A stretch of 64,000 nucleotides of DNA from Clostridium pasteurianum DSM 525 = ATCC 6013. GTDB lineage: Bacteria; Bacillota; Clostridia; Clostridiales; Clostridiaceae. The DNA lies in assembly GCF_000807255.1 (NCBI RefSeq), contig NZ_CP009268.1, positions 2,758,384 to 2,822,383 of the forward strand, given 5' to 3'. Each line of letters opens with the position of its first letter. Positions within the stretch are counted from its first letter, which is position 1. Below the pieces are notes generated by a model, which was not told the DNA's origin, did not search any database, and saw only the letters and a program-made list of their open reading frames with translations. The translations under genes and the position numbers were made by a program. Shown in pieces: positions 7,300-15,235 of this stretch.

Positions 7300-8802
7300 A
7301 TCCGTTTCTAAACTATTATTTGTTTTCTTCTCTCCGAAAAAGTTATAATTTTTATAGAAATCCTCATAATTTTTTTCTTGCTTTCTTTGTGCTTCTTCTA
7401 TTTCTTCTTTAACCTTTTTAGCTTTTGTTTTAAGTTCTTTATGAAAATTAATTAAGTATTTAGGTTGAAAATCTAGTTTATCTTTTATAACATCTAACCA
7501 ATTATTAGTTATTATAGTATTATAAAACTCTAAATTTTCTAAGCACATTCCTACATCAAAAATATAATAGGTTAATTCCTTTTTATGCTTATATACTTTT
7601 ATACAATCCCTATTAGTTGCATAAGAAATCAGCATATAACACTCATTGTCTTTCTCAAAAATAAATTTAGCAGTTTCTTTAGCTCTATTAAATCTTTCTA
7701 TTAATTCTTCATAATCATCTTTTTGTTGTTGTTTAATAAATTTATCTACTAGCTTTAGATATCTTTTATTAATCCTATAGAATCTAAATAATTCAGTAAT
7801 ATTATAAAGATACCTATGGTAATTAGATGTAACTGGGTAATGTGCAAATAATTCTTTATCCTTGTAGATACATATATATGCATTTGTATCTATATATCCT
7901 TTGGCTATTGTGATATTATTTTCATTAAATATATATTTATTATCTTCAATATAACTTTGCCTTTCTTCTTCATTTTTTTCCCAAATAAACTCACAAACAT
8001 TTTCATACGATAAATCAATATTTTCTAATGCATTATAGTATTTATCACCATTTTCCGATATATGTTGATAGCTATTCCATAAATCTAAACTATCAAGGAA
8101 TTTTTTAAATTTATCCTCATTATAGATAAAAGGTATATCCATTTTGCGAATTTTAATAACTTTTTCTAATTGATTATGATTAATTTCTTTATTTAAATAC
8201 CTTGTTAAAATAAGACTCTCAACACTATCTAATTCTAAATCTCCATTATTATCAAAATCAAAACTTCCAGTTAAAAATTCAATATTACACTTTAATCTAG
8301 CAGTATCCTCCCATATTTTATCAGCTTCATAATAATCATCCATAAGATAGTTATCATTTTCTATAAGTTTATTTACATTAACATCACACTTTACATCTTT
8401 AGGTTCTATAAGCTTTTTATTTGACTTTTTAATCTCCTTAATAGCTTGTTTAAGTTCTCTAGTAGACATATTTTCTATATCATTATTATTTATAAATATC
8501 TCTCTATCTTCTTCAGATAAATTAGTTAATAAATATAATTTTTCTGAACTTAAAAGTGAAGGCGACTTCGTTTTTTCAAAAGTTTTTGCTACTTTCATAA
8601 ACTTTTGTGCTGTCCTTGGAGTATAATCTACTTTTTCTTCTAGCCACAATTTAAATTCCCCATGATTTAAGGATTGTTTAATCTTGCTTAGTCTTTTACC
8701 TATTTCAATAATATTTTGTGCAGTTTGTTGTTTTAGTTCTAATATCTCTTTTGTAATTTCATCTATTTCATTGATTTTATCCAATTGATTTATAATGCTC
8801 AC
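7297..8802 (-). CDS. DUF3102-type protein, 3' end replaced by IS
   Basis: The N-terminal ~130 residues match DUF3102: an initial helical region (TAQNIIEIGKRLSKIKQSL), then HGEFKLWLEEKVDYTPRTAQKFMKVA, found in plasmid and phage proteins and thought to bind DNA. Residues 130-501 are unassigned, acidic and Tyr/Asn-rich. The stop TGA at 7297-7299 is the first codon-equivalent of the IS3 terminal repeat, so the natural C-terminus is lost or altered. The annotated start is GTG at 8802 immediately after AGAGG, closer than usual, so the start is uncertain. The J-domain remnant across the IS is on the same strand. Confidence 0.7.
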   Translation of the reverse strand: MSIINQLDKINEIDEITKEILELKQQTAQNIIEIGKRLSKIKQSLNHGEFKLWLEEKVDYTPRTAQKFMKVAKTFEKTKSPSLLSSEKLYLLTNLSEEDREIFINNNDIENMSTRELKQAIKEIKKSNKKLIEPKDVKCDVNVNKLIENDNYLMDDYYEADKIWEDTARLKCNIEFLTGSFDFDNNGDLELDSVESLILTRYLNKEINHNQLEKVIKIRKMDIPFIYNEDKFKKFLDSLDLWNSYQHISENGDKYYNALENIDLSYENVCEFIWEKNEEERQSYIEDNKYIFNENNITIAKGYIDTNAYICIYKDKELFAHYPVTSNYHRYLYNITELFRFYRINKRYLKLVDKFIKQQQKDDYEELIERFNRAKETAKFIFEKDNECYMLISYATNRDCIKVYKHKKELTYYIFDVGMCLENLEFYNTIITNNWLDVIKDKLDFQPKYLINFHKELKTKAKKVKEEIEEAQRKQEKNYEDFYKNYNFFGEKKTNNSLETD

Positions 8803-8887
8803 CCTCTTATCTACTTAATAATTCATATTATGCTACAAGTTTATATAATAAGGATAGGCAGTTACTGACTACCCTTATATATATTAG

Positions 8888-9460
8888 TTAAATAGTTTCA
8901 TCACTTTCATCTTCTTCAAATGTATAAGATTTAATATTAGAATTTCTTTTAACTCCATCCAGCCATTTATCTTCATTATAAATTGTCAGCTCTCCCTCAT
9001 ACGGTTCAAAAGTCTCTACTTTTTTATAAGTATAAATACCAATACTATTGCATTTTTCCAATTTATATATACCTTCTTTTGTAACAACCATGTATTTACT
9101 ATCAAACTTTTTCAGGAAATTATTAATATTATTTCTTTGTAAAATTTCTAATACATCAATACTTGTTAGTTCTTTATCCTCTTTTCTTTCTTTATAAAAA
9201 CCTACATTATTATCATCTGACCAATATAAATATCTTAAATTGTTAATATTATCACCTTTACTTTCTATAGAATTCACGGTATCCACAACATTATAATAAG
9301 GATGCTCTGGGTTTCCTTTAATTTTGTAATGTTCTCCTGTATTCTTATTAATTACAATAGAATCATTTTCGTTATCCACAGTTACTTCCTGTAAATCACT
9401 GGTATGTACAATCACCTTTCCATTAATTTTGTCTCCATCTATTAATACATATTTATCCAT
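8888..9460 (-). CDS. Uncharacterised element protein, 190 aa
   Basis: AGGAGG lies 9 bases before ATG at 9460. The protein is soluble and acidic, with an N-terminal half rich in beta-type, Val/Asp/Asn-containing stretches and no membrane segment. No family is recognised. It is the third gene of a minus-strand run (9817-10233, 9503-9763, 8888-9460, 7297-8802), all with strong ribosome binding sites and probably one operon. Confidence 0.55.
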   Translation of the reverse strand: MDKYVLIDGDKINGKVIVHTSDLQEVTVDNENDSIVINKNTGEHYKIKGNPEHPYYNVVDTVNSIESKGDNINNLRYLYWSDDNNVGFYKERKEDKELTSIDVLEILQRNNINNFLKKFDSKYMVVTKEGIYKLEKCNSIGIYTYKKVETFEPYEGELTIYNEDKWLDGVKRNSNIKSYTFEEDESDETI

Positions 9461-9502
9461 TTGAAATATCCTCCTATTTTATTCAAAATTATATTATTTC
9501 AA

Positions 9503-9763
9503 TTACTCTATCCATCCACACTTTTCACATTTATGTCCATAAATCATTGGTTGTAATTCTTCTGGTGCATTTGTATCCATAAATGGCATTGCTTTCTTCC
9601 CACATTTAGGACATATAATTGAATATTGTTCTTCTTGTTCTTTTTGTTCCTCCATTGCCCATTCTTCTTCGGATTCCATTAAATCTTTAATTTGTTGTTT
9701 AATTTCTTCTTCTGTACAACCTTCTTTTCTCATAACCTTTTTTAGTTCATCATAATTTAACAT
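9503..9763 (-). CDS. Small zinc-ribbon protein, 86 aa
   Basis: AGGAGG precedes ATG at 9763. Residues 1-45 are strongly acidic and helical (many Glu and Gln). The C-terminal part holds two CxxC pairs, CPKCGKKAMP and CEKCGWIE, separated by about 25 residues, the pattern of a zinc ribbon. A nucleic-acid or protein adaptor role would fit but is inference. It sits between two uncharacterised genes in the same operon. Confidence 0.65.
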   Translation of the reverse strand: MLNYDELKKVMRKEGCTEEEIKQQIKDLMESEEEWAMEEQKEQEEQYSIICPKCGKKAMPFMDTNAPEELQPMIYGHKCEKCGWIE

Positions 9764-9816
9764 ATTAATTTTCCTCCTAAATTTTATTTTTATATATTTA
9801 TAAAATCATTGCTGAT

Positions 9817-10233
9817 TTATATGCTTTTTAATAAGCTTGTCTTGTTTATCTGTTTAAGTAATAAATCAATAATTTTCATATAAGTCTCTGTTATATTTTC
9901 CTCATTATATTTATATAAATAAAATTTTGTATCTCTTATTTCTGGTGTTTGATATATTACCTTTAATGCAACTCTTAAACTATGGTTATCATGTTTCATC
10001 TGTACCCAGGTATTGTCTGAATTACATGACTTATCACCAATTACATCCATTTCATAACCATAAGAAAATTTTTGAACTATCACATATGATGACCCTTCTT
10101 TAACTGATAAAATAATTAAATTACCTTGTTCAATTTTATTAATTAATAAATCAATATTTTCTTTTTGAAAATTATTTAAAATAATTCCGTTTCCTAAGTT
10201 AATATCATTTTTAATAAAAATTTTCTTTTTCAT
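9817..10233 (-). CDS. Uncharacterised element protein, 138 aa
   Basis: GAGGA precedes ATG at 10233. It is a soluble protein of mixed beta/helix character without recognisable motifs. It is the first gene of the minus-strand run reaching to 7297. The three iteron-like repeats at 10299-10364 lie about 65 bp upstream and could form part of its control region. Confidence 0.5.
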   Translation of the reverse strand: MKKKIFIKNDINLGNGIILNNFQKENIDLLINKIEQGNLIILSVKEGSSYVIVQKFSYGYEMDVIGDKSCNSDNTWVQMKHDNHSLRVALKVIYQTPEIRDTKFYLYKYNEENITETYMKIIDLLLKQINKTSLLKSI

Positions 10234-10298
10234 AATTTATTTTTCCTCACTTTCATTCTGCGTTTTTGGGTCGCCACCTTATATTTTTTATGTTAATT

Positions 10299-10364
10299 CT
10301 GAAATATCAGTATAAAAGTCCTAAAATATTGGTATAAAAGCACTAAAATATCAGTATAAAAATG
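10299..10364. repeat. Three tandem 22-bp iteron-like repeats
   Basis: Copies start at 10299, 10321 and 10343 with no spacing; each reads close to CTAAAATATCAGTATAAAAGTC with one to four differences. A period of 22 bp is two helical turns and is typical of plasmid initiator iterons or of cooperative repressor arrays. They sit upstream of the minus-strand operon starting at 10233 and beside the orphan plus-strand promoter at 10478. Confidence 0.7.
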
Positions 10365-10477
10365 TACTTTTTTTGTATAAAATATTTGTTTTTGGGGTAG
10401 GTCTAATCTTTGAAGCCCTTGGTATCAGCCAGTTTAGAGCTATGTGTTCATAATATTTTATTATAGACGGTTGCCCA

Positions 10478-10506
10478 TTGACTTCCAATTTGTATAATGA
10501 TATAAT
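10478..10506 (+). promoter_or_regulatory. Orphan near-consensus sigma-A promoter
   Basis: TTGACT (10478-10483), a 17-bp spacer and TATAAT (10501-10506). No plus-strand gene follows for 1.7 kb, so it would drive a non-coding transcript starting near 10513. Confidence 0.6.
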
Positions 10507-10512
10507 TACAGT

Positions 10513-10650
10513 ACAGTTTAAAGAAACACCATCAAATACATAATAATAAATTAAAAAGTTAAATATTCATCGTGAATGTATAGAAGTTAATTAAATTGGT
10601 AATAATATTAATACTGTTAGAAGGTTATTGGAGTAACCCTCTATTATGAG
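10513..10650 (+). ncRNA. Candidate small RNA next to iterons
   Basis: The stretch after the orphan promoter has no ORF with a ribosome binding site and ends near an imperfect hairpin at 10619-10642 (AGAAGGTTA / TAACCCTCT). The hairpin has no clear T tract, so the end is uncertain. A short RNA beside iterons would fit a copy-control or antisense regulator. This is inference from promoter and hairpin only. Confidence 0.3.
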
Positions 10651-10855
10651 TATTAACTTTATATGAACTTTTTGTATCGACTTCTCAAGTATATGTTATT
10701 TTTTTGAATATGTCAAGATTTAAGTATAGATTTTTTTAATAATTTTCTATATTCTTTTTGTGTTATAATTAAATTTGTATTTAGCCAATGATTTTATTTC
10801 AAAGATCAAAGAAAATCAATAATATTTTCAATCTCTACTCTACTTATAATTCGTA

Positions 10856-11089
10856 TTAACATGCATCCTCACTTAAATTAAATTCTGCGTCCTTTGCTAA
10901 ATTGAATCGGGTTTTTGTTACTTCTTTAAGAATTTCCTTGTCGTCTTTTAAGTATCCCAGTATTTCCAAACAATCTATTGAGTTTAAGAAGTTTTCCCAT
11001 GTATTTTCTGTTGCACATGCAAAATAAGTATATAATCTGTACCATTTTTTAACTTCTGGTGAATCATCATCAGTTACATATAGCATCAT
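10856..11089 (-). CDS. Small element protein, 77 aa
   Basis: The frame can be opened to an ATG at 11134, but AGGAGG lies just upstream of two successive ATGs at 11089 and 11086, so the shorter start is chosen. Upstream lies another good ribosome binding site with a four-codon frame (ATG ATA AAA AAA TAA), a possible leader micro-ORF. The protein has aromatic-rich helices (WYRLYTYFACATENTW) and no recognised domain. Confidence 0.5.
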   Translation of the reverse strand: MMLYVTDDDSPEVKKWYRLYTYFACATENTWENFLNSIDCLEILGYLKDDKEILKEVTKTRFNLAKDAEFNLSEDAC

Positions 11090-11159
11090 ATTAAATAACC
11101 TCCTGTATAATTTGTATTTTTCTTTTGATTTCATGTTGTTATTTTTTTATCATTTTATT

Positions 11160-11690
11160 ATTCCTCCTAAAAAATTTAATATTTATATTAATTAATCTGC
11201 TACTATATAACATTTTAATTAAAAACACGAATAAAAAAGAGCCAATGTGATTAAGAATGATTTAACAATACTAATTAGGTTTAAAAATTCAATATATTAT
11301 TCAACATTATTGGTTTATATACAAATAATACTTATAAATATTCTAATCGTACCCAAATAGACTTTATATAATATTATAAACATATAATATAAAAAGCTTA
11401 TAAGTGTAAATTAAATATCATTCAATTAAAGTTATTAAGTATTATAAATGTATGTAATCCTATTATAAAATAAAATCTTAACAATAATGTAAAATATCAA
11501 CTTAAATTCTTAAATCTAATTGCGTGTTAAATACCTTCTTGTATCACCGACTCCTCTTGGTTTAATTTATAACATTTTATGCAATTTTCTTTAAGTGCCA
11601 TATCTTGGCTACGTAAATTATTTTATCATCTTACATTATAGCTTGTCAATATTTATTTTATAATTTTTTCATATTTTTATATTTTTTACT
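11160..11690. other. AT-rich gene-free stretch
   Basis: About 530 bp of very AT-rich sequence lies between two minus-strand genes. I see no gene with a ribosome binding site. The only short frame of note is a 24-codon ORF at 11527-11601 (minus) with a CxxC pair but no ribosome binding site. No repeats or convincing promoter were identified. Confidence 0.4.
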
Positions 11691-11697
11691 CTATCAC

Positions 11698-12039
11698 CTA
11701 CTCTTCCATAATAAATCTGTACATGATATTATGTTTGAGAATTAATATATAACTACCTTCAAAGAACCCAACACCCATAATAATCTTTTTAATGTCTTTC
11801 ATATCTACAAGTACGGAACATATTTGTTCAGTTAAATCATCTAATATTAAAACTCTTTTATTACTATGCTTGTACTCATCTATATACCAACCAAAATCTT
11901 CAAAAGTAAGTTGTGTATTAACTATCCCGTGAATATCTAGTGTAACAGTTTTTTCTGATACTTCATTTAAATACAATTCAAATTCTTGGAAACCAACCTC
12001 AAAACCAAATTCTTTAATATTGCCATCTTTTAAAAACAT
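11698..12039 (-). CDS. Uncharacterised element protein, 113 aa
   Basis: AAGGGGA precedes ATG at 12039. The protein is soluble and mildly acidic, with alternating hydrophobic beta-type segments. No family is recognised. It has its own promoter (12095-12123) arranged back to back with that of the HTH regulator, so it is probably part of the regulatory switch region of the element. Confidence 0.55.
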   Translation of the reverse strand: MFLKDGNIKEFGFEVGFQEFELYLNEVSEKTVTLDIHGIVNTQLTFEDFGWYIDEYKHSNKRVLILDDLTEQICSVLVDMKDIKKIIMGVGFFEGSYILILKHNIMYRFIMEE

Positions 12040-12094
12040 ATTTTCTATTCCCCTTAATATTTTATTTATCAGTTAATTCATCTCCTATACATAT

Positions 12095-12123
12095 ATAATA
12101 TCACTCCTAACGTGACAAGTCAA
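12095..12123 (-). promoter_or_regulatory. Promoter of the 11698-12039 gene
   Basis: On the minus strand: TTGACT, 17-bp spacer, TATTAT (positions 12123 down to 12095). It is divergent to the promoter at 12154. Confidence 0.65.
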
Positions 12124-12153
12124 TAACTCTTAAGAACATTTTTTAACTTTCAC

Positions 12154-12182
12154 TTGACTTTTATATACATAAAAGGTATAAT
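12154..12182 (+). promoter_or_regulatory. Promoter of the HTH/MerR regulator pair
   Basis: TTGACT (12154-12159), 17-bp spacer, TATAAT (12177-12182). It faces away from the promoter at 12095-12123, giving a compact divergent switch. Confidence 0.7.
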
Positions 12183-12224
12183 TTAACCTATAAAGTAGTA
12201 ATGCATATTAAGGAGCGAACTATT

Positions 12225-12464
12225 ATGATAAAATTTTACATATCAGATTTGTTGGGTAAATTTAAAAAGAGCCAACGATGGTTAGCAGATGAAACAGGAA
12301 TCCGACCTTCAACAATTGGTCTCTACTATAGTGAAAATATTAAGAGAATTAATTCAGAAGACTTAAATGCAATTGTCAAGGCTTTTAAGGCACTTGATAG
12401 TAATATAAAATTAAGTGATGTTATAGATTATATTGATGATGAAAGCTCTTCTATTACAAAATAA
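12225..12464 (+). CDS. XRE-type helix-turn-helix regulator, 79 aa
   Basis: AGGAG at 12211-12215 selects ATG at 12225 over the in-frame ATG at 12201. The protein is essentially one HTH domain: SQRWLADETGIRPSTIGLYYS is the helix-turn-helix, followed by a short helical tail (LNAIVKAFKAL). This is the form of small Cro/CI-type repressors of phages and plasmids. It is the first gene after the plus-strand promoter and 18 bp ahead of the MerR-like gene. It may repress the divergent promoters around it. Confidence 0.75.
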   Translation: MIKFYISDLLGKFKKSQRWLADETGIRPSTIGLYYSENIKRINSEDLNAIVKAFKALDSNIKLSDVIDYIDDESSSITK

Positions 12465-12482
12465 AAATTTTGGAGGTTATAC

Positions 12483-13133
12483 ATGGAAACTATATATTAT
12501 TCAACAACCGAAGTAGCAAAAATGCTGGGAGAATTAGATAGCACAATTCGATTTTGGTGTACAAAATTTAAAGATTTTATTCCAATTAAAAGGCAAGGTA
12601 GTCATAGACGGTTTAAAGAAGAAGATATAAATACTTTAAAACAGATTCAAAAATTACTTAGAATAAATCATTTTACCATTTATCAAGTATACGAGCATTT
12701 AAAAAAACAGACTATAGATGATGGTATGGATAGATTGAAAGAGAATGACCCTATTTTTATAAAATTATTATCAAAAGAATTATCAAAAGAATTGTCAAAA
12801 CATTTAAATGAAGAATTGGAATTAATAGAAAAAGAACTTAAAAATCTTATGGATGAAAATTATAAAAAAATCACAAATATTATGAATGAAAATTATAAAA
12901 ATTTAAAATTAGAATCTAAGGAATTTAACTCTGAAATAAAAAAAATTATTGAAGAAAAATTAGATATTGCACTAAAAAAATATTCGGAACCAATTCTTGA
13001 GCAATTAAAAATAGAACAAGAAAAAAACAAACAATTGACAAATATATTACTAGAACTATATAAAACCCCATTAAAGCAAAATGATTTTATTTTTAAAAAG
13101 ACTTTGAAAAAAAATTTATCCGATATGTTTTAG
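12483..13133 (+). CDS. MerR-type DNA-binding protein with long coiled coil
   Basis: GGAGG lies before ATG at 12483. Residues 1-70 form a MerR winged helix: YYSTTEVAKMLGELDSTIRFWC, then GSHRRFKEEDINTLKQIQKLL. Residues ~90-190 are Lys/Glu/Leu-rich with near-repeats such as SKELSKELSKHLNEEL and two MxENYKK units, predicted as a long coiled coil. There are no effector-binding Cys residues. The architecture resembles RacA-like or plasmid-associated MerR proteins rather than metal sensors. A role in segregation or element control is plausible inference. Confidence 0.7.
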   Translation: METIYYSTTEVAKMLGELDSTIRFWCTKFKDFIPIKRQGSHRRFKEEDINTLKQIQKLLRINHFTIYQVYEHLKKQTIDDGMDRLKENDPIFIKLLSKELSKELSKHLNEELELIEKELKNLMDENYKKITNIMNENYKNLKLESKEFNSEIKKIIEEKLDIALKKYSEPILEQLKIEQEKNKQLTNILLELYKTPLKQNDFIFKKTLKKNLSDMF

Positions 13134-13143
13134 TATTTACTTA

Positions 13144-13370
13144 CGACATTACCTTGTAATAAATCACATCGGCATAAATTGAATCTTTTTATATAACATT
13201 ATATTCTACTAGCCAAAATCCTTATAATCATTGATATATCTAGAATTGCAAGTGTTATAATATTATTTTTTAATAAATTTTGTATTTATTATTTTAAATT
13301 AGATATCGAAAGTAAAGTAGAATTTAATCACTATGTATCGTAACTAAAGCAGAATTACAAGGTATTGTCG
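13144..13370. repeat. 227-bp unit bounded by 17-bp inverted repeats
   Basis: CGACATTACCTTGTAAT at 13144-13160 is matched by ATTACAAGGTATTGTCG at 13354-13370, with 16 of 17 positions complementary. The inner 193 bp has no ORF. It resembles a miniature inverted-repeat element or two facing binding sites. No target duplication is seen in the flanks. Confidence 0.5.
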
Positions 13371-13521
13371 GCTGCATAATTATAATATTCAATAAATGAC
13401 GTTGTATTTTAATTTCTCATAAGTGATCAAAAAGCTTATGCTTACAGCCATTTTATTAAATTATTTTATAAAATAGTCCTGTTTTTGTTATGCTTATCAA
13501 TATATTATTGTGTAAATAATG

Positions 13522-13530
13522 TGATATAAT
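13522..13530 (+). promoter_or_regulatory. Extended -10 promoter element
   Basis: TGATATAAT has a TG one base before a perfect TATAAT. No good -35 is present at the proper distance. It lies 27 bp before the start of the next gene. Confidence 0.45.
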
Positions 13531-13556
13531 TACATACAGAATGGAGGTTGAATTTA

Positions 13557-14042
13557 ATGTTTGAAGATTTATATGATACCGTAAAAAAAGAACTGCTTAT
13601 ACAAAAAGATATGAATGGTGTATCTAAAGTATACAGAAATTATGAATATAGCCGATATTTTCACATATACACTTATAAATACTTTTCAAAGAACCCTAAA
13701 AAGAAAGATCAAAAATTAGATTATAATAATTACTATAGAGAGATAAGAAATAAGTCAAATATAGATACATTGTCAAATAATTTTAATACTACTTACAATA
13801 CTTATTTAAACATTAGTGAAGATGATAAATTATATGATTCAAACATAGAAGATTTAGAAATGATTATTGCTAAATATGAAATTGCCGTCGGTAAAATTAT
13901 ATGTTTAAGTGAGCAAATCAAAGAGTATAACTGCTCAAAAGATGATGTAATCGAATATATGAAAATTAGAGATTTAATGTATGAAAACGTTAATTCTATT
14001 AAACATAAAACTGTAGAGTATCGTAGAATGATGTGGGATTAG
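13557..14042 (+). CDS. Uncharacterised element protein, 161 aa
   Basis: GGAGG at 13543-13547 sits nine bases before ATG at 13557; an in-frame TTG at 13548 directly abuts that site and is rejected. The protein is Tyr/Asn/Lys-rich, soluble and helical in its second half. No family is recognised. It is a single plus-strand gene convergent with the 14267-14569 gene, with a 17-bp perfect hairpin between them. Confidence 0.55.
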   Translation: MFEDLYDTVKKELLIQKDMNGVSKVYRNYEYSRYFHIYTYKYFSKNPKKKDQKLDYNNYYREIRNKSNIDTLSNNFNTTYNTYLNISEDDKLYDSNIEDLEMIIAKYEIAVGKIICLSEQIKEYNCSKDDVIEYMKIRDLMYENVNSIKHKTVEYRRMMWD

Positions 14043-14204
14043 AATTTATAGATAATAATATACAAAATATTTTCTAAAGGTACATCCAATAAAACAAATA
14101 TTTTCCAGTACCCAAATTAATCATCGATAATTGATTTGAAAACTCTTTTTCTACTTTCTTTTATAAATCTTTTACTGTCTGCTGTTTGTAGATTTTCTAA
14201 TTCT

Positions 14205-14249
14205 AATTAAAATACTGTATTGTTTAACTAGTAATACAGTATTTTAATT
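14205..14249. terminator. Bidirectional terminator, perfect 17-bp stem
   Basis: AATTAAAATACTGTATT (14205-14221) and its exact complement (14233-14249) enclose an 11-base loop. It lies between convergent genes and has A/T runs on both sides. Confidence 0.7.
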
Positions 14250-14266
14250 AAACACTTAATATATAA

Positions 14267-14569
14267 TTACAAATATGGATTCATTATTTGAGTGTTCCCT
14301 GTTTTTTCATACCTTTTCCATGCCTCATTAGCCCATTTCATCACTAAATCATCTAATAATTTCTCATCCTTTGATGCTTCAATTCCTACATAATCACTTC
14401 CTGCATCAAATGTTTCCCATCTAGTAACGTAATCTAAATGTTCTACCGCACCTCCCCCTGCTCCTTGAAAAAGAATAAAATTGCCATCTCTGTTAAGAAG
14501 CAAAATATTATCTACATTATCATTACCATTTGCTATTACTTGTCTTAGTTGCTCTTTATCTGGTTGCAT
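14267..14569 (-). CDS. Uncharacterised element protein, 100 aa
   Basis: GGGAGG precedes ATG at 14569; the frame also opens to a TTG at 14584 that contains the ribosome binding site, so the ATG is used. The protein has a Gly-rich turn (FQGAGGGAVEH) and a C-terminal amphipathic helix (LLDDLVMKWANEAWKRY). No family is recognised. Confidence 0.55.
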   Translation of the reverse strand: MQPDKEQLRQVIANGNDNVDNILLLNRDGNFILFQGAGGGAVEHLDYVTRWETFDAGSDYVGIEASKDEKLLDDLVMKWANEAWKRYEKTGNTQIMNPYL

Positions 14570-14584
14570 ATTAATCCCTCCCAA

Positions 14585-15235
14585 TAATTTATAATATATA
14601 AAAATAATATATTAATATAATCTTATCTTATTTTGAATAAAATTCATACTTCTTTTGATTCATCTCTTGCCCTATTGAACTTAATCTCTTATAGTTGGGA
14701 AATGTCTGTGTTCTGAGTGGATATAGTTTATCTACCTATACAAGCAAAAAAGAAAAAATCTTAATTACTTATATAAGTAGATAAACTATTAATCTATAGT
14801 TGGTTAAAGCCTTGTGACGTCGCTAATACCCTTCTTATTTATTGCTACTGCAATATTAACTTAACTTATAATACTTGTCCTATAAGTACCTATATGGCTT
14901 GTTAATACCTACCTGATACTATATCACCAAGTAACCTGCCCGAACCTTTAATGGTAGTCCGCACCTTGCATTACACCACTAAAGAAGGGAATAGTGTTTT
15001 ATGTGTAATAGTTGATTTATTTGCAGCGGCTCAACTAACCTACTGGATATTTTTATAGTTATTCCAGTGCTTAGATAACTGACCTATCACCCTAAAAAAA
15101 GGCAATAGGAAATTAGACCTTGACCAAATCCCATTTTTTTGATAAAATCAAGGTACGGTAATTGGAATTGGTAAGGTTTCATTTAAACTATATTCAATTT
15201 TTTATGAGATAAGTCAGTGTGGTCTAGGCACTGGC
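14585..15235. other. 650-bp gene-free region, locally GC-richer and structured
   Basis: No ORF with a ribosome binding site is seen. A 21-bp imperfect inverted repeat (14724-14744 / 14768-14788, 19 of 21) opens the region. From about 14800 to 15130 base composition is visibly richer in G+C than the flanks, and several hairpins can be drawn on the minus strand, for example CTGGA.TA/TATCCAG, AGTTGA/TCAACT and GTGATA/TATCA. A promoter-like TTGACC-N17-TAAAAT lies on the plus strand at 15120-15148, and a hairpin AGTCAGTG/CACTGGCT at 15211-15236. A structured RNA or a transfer/replication origin is possible. Confidence 0.4.

Larger units (their letters stand above)
13134..13547. other. Gene-free region with a long inverted repeat
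   Basis: No gene is seen. It contains the 17-bp inverted repeat arms at 13144-13160 and 13354-13370 (listed separately) and, at its right end, an extended -10 (TGATATAAT, 13522-13530) that probably starts transcription of the next gene. Confidence 0.5.

Noticed and set aside
11527-11601. 24-codon minus-strand ORF with CxxC
   Set aside because: No ribosome binding site and too short to judge; could be a gene remnant.
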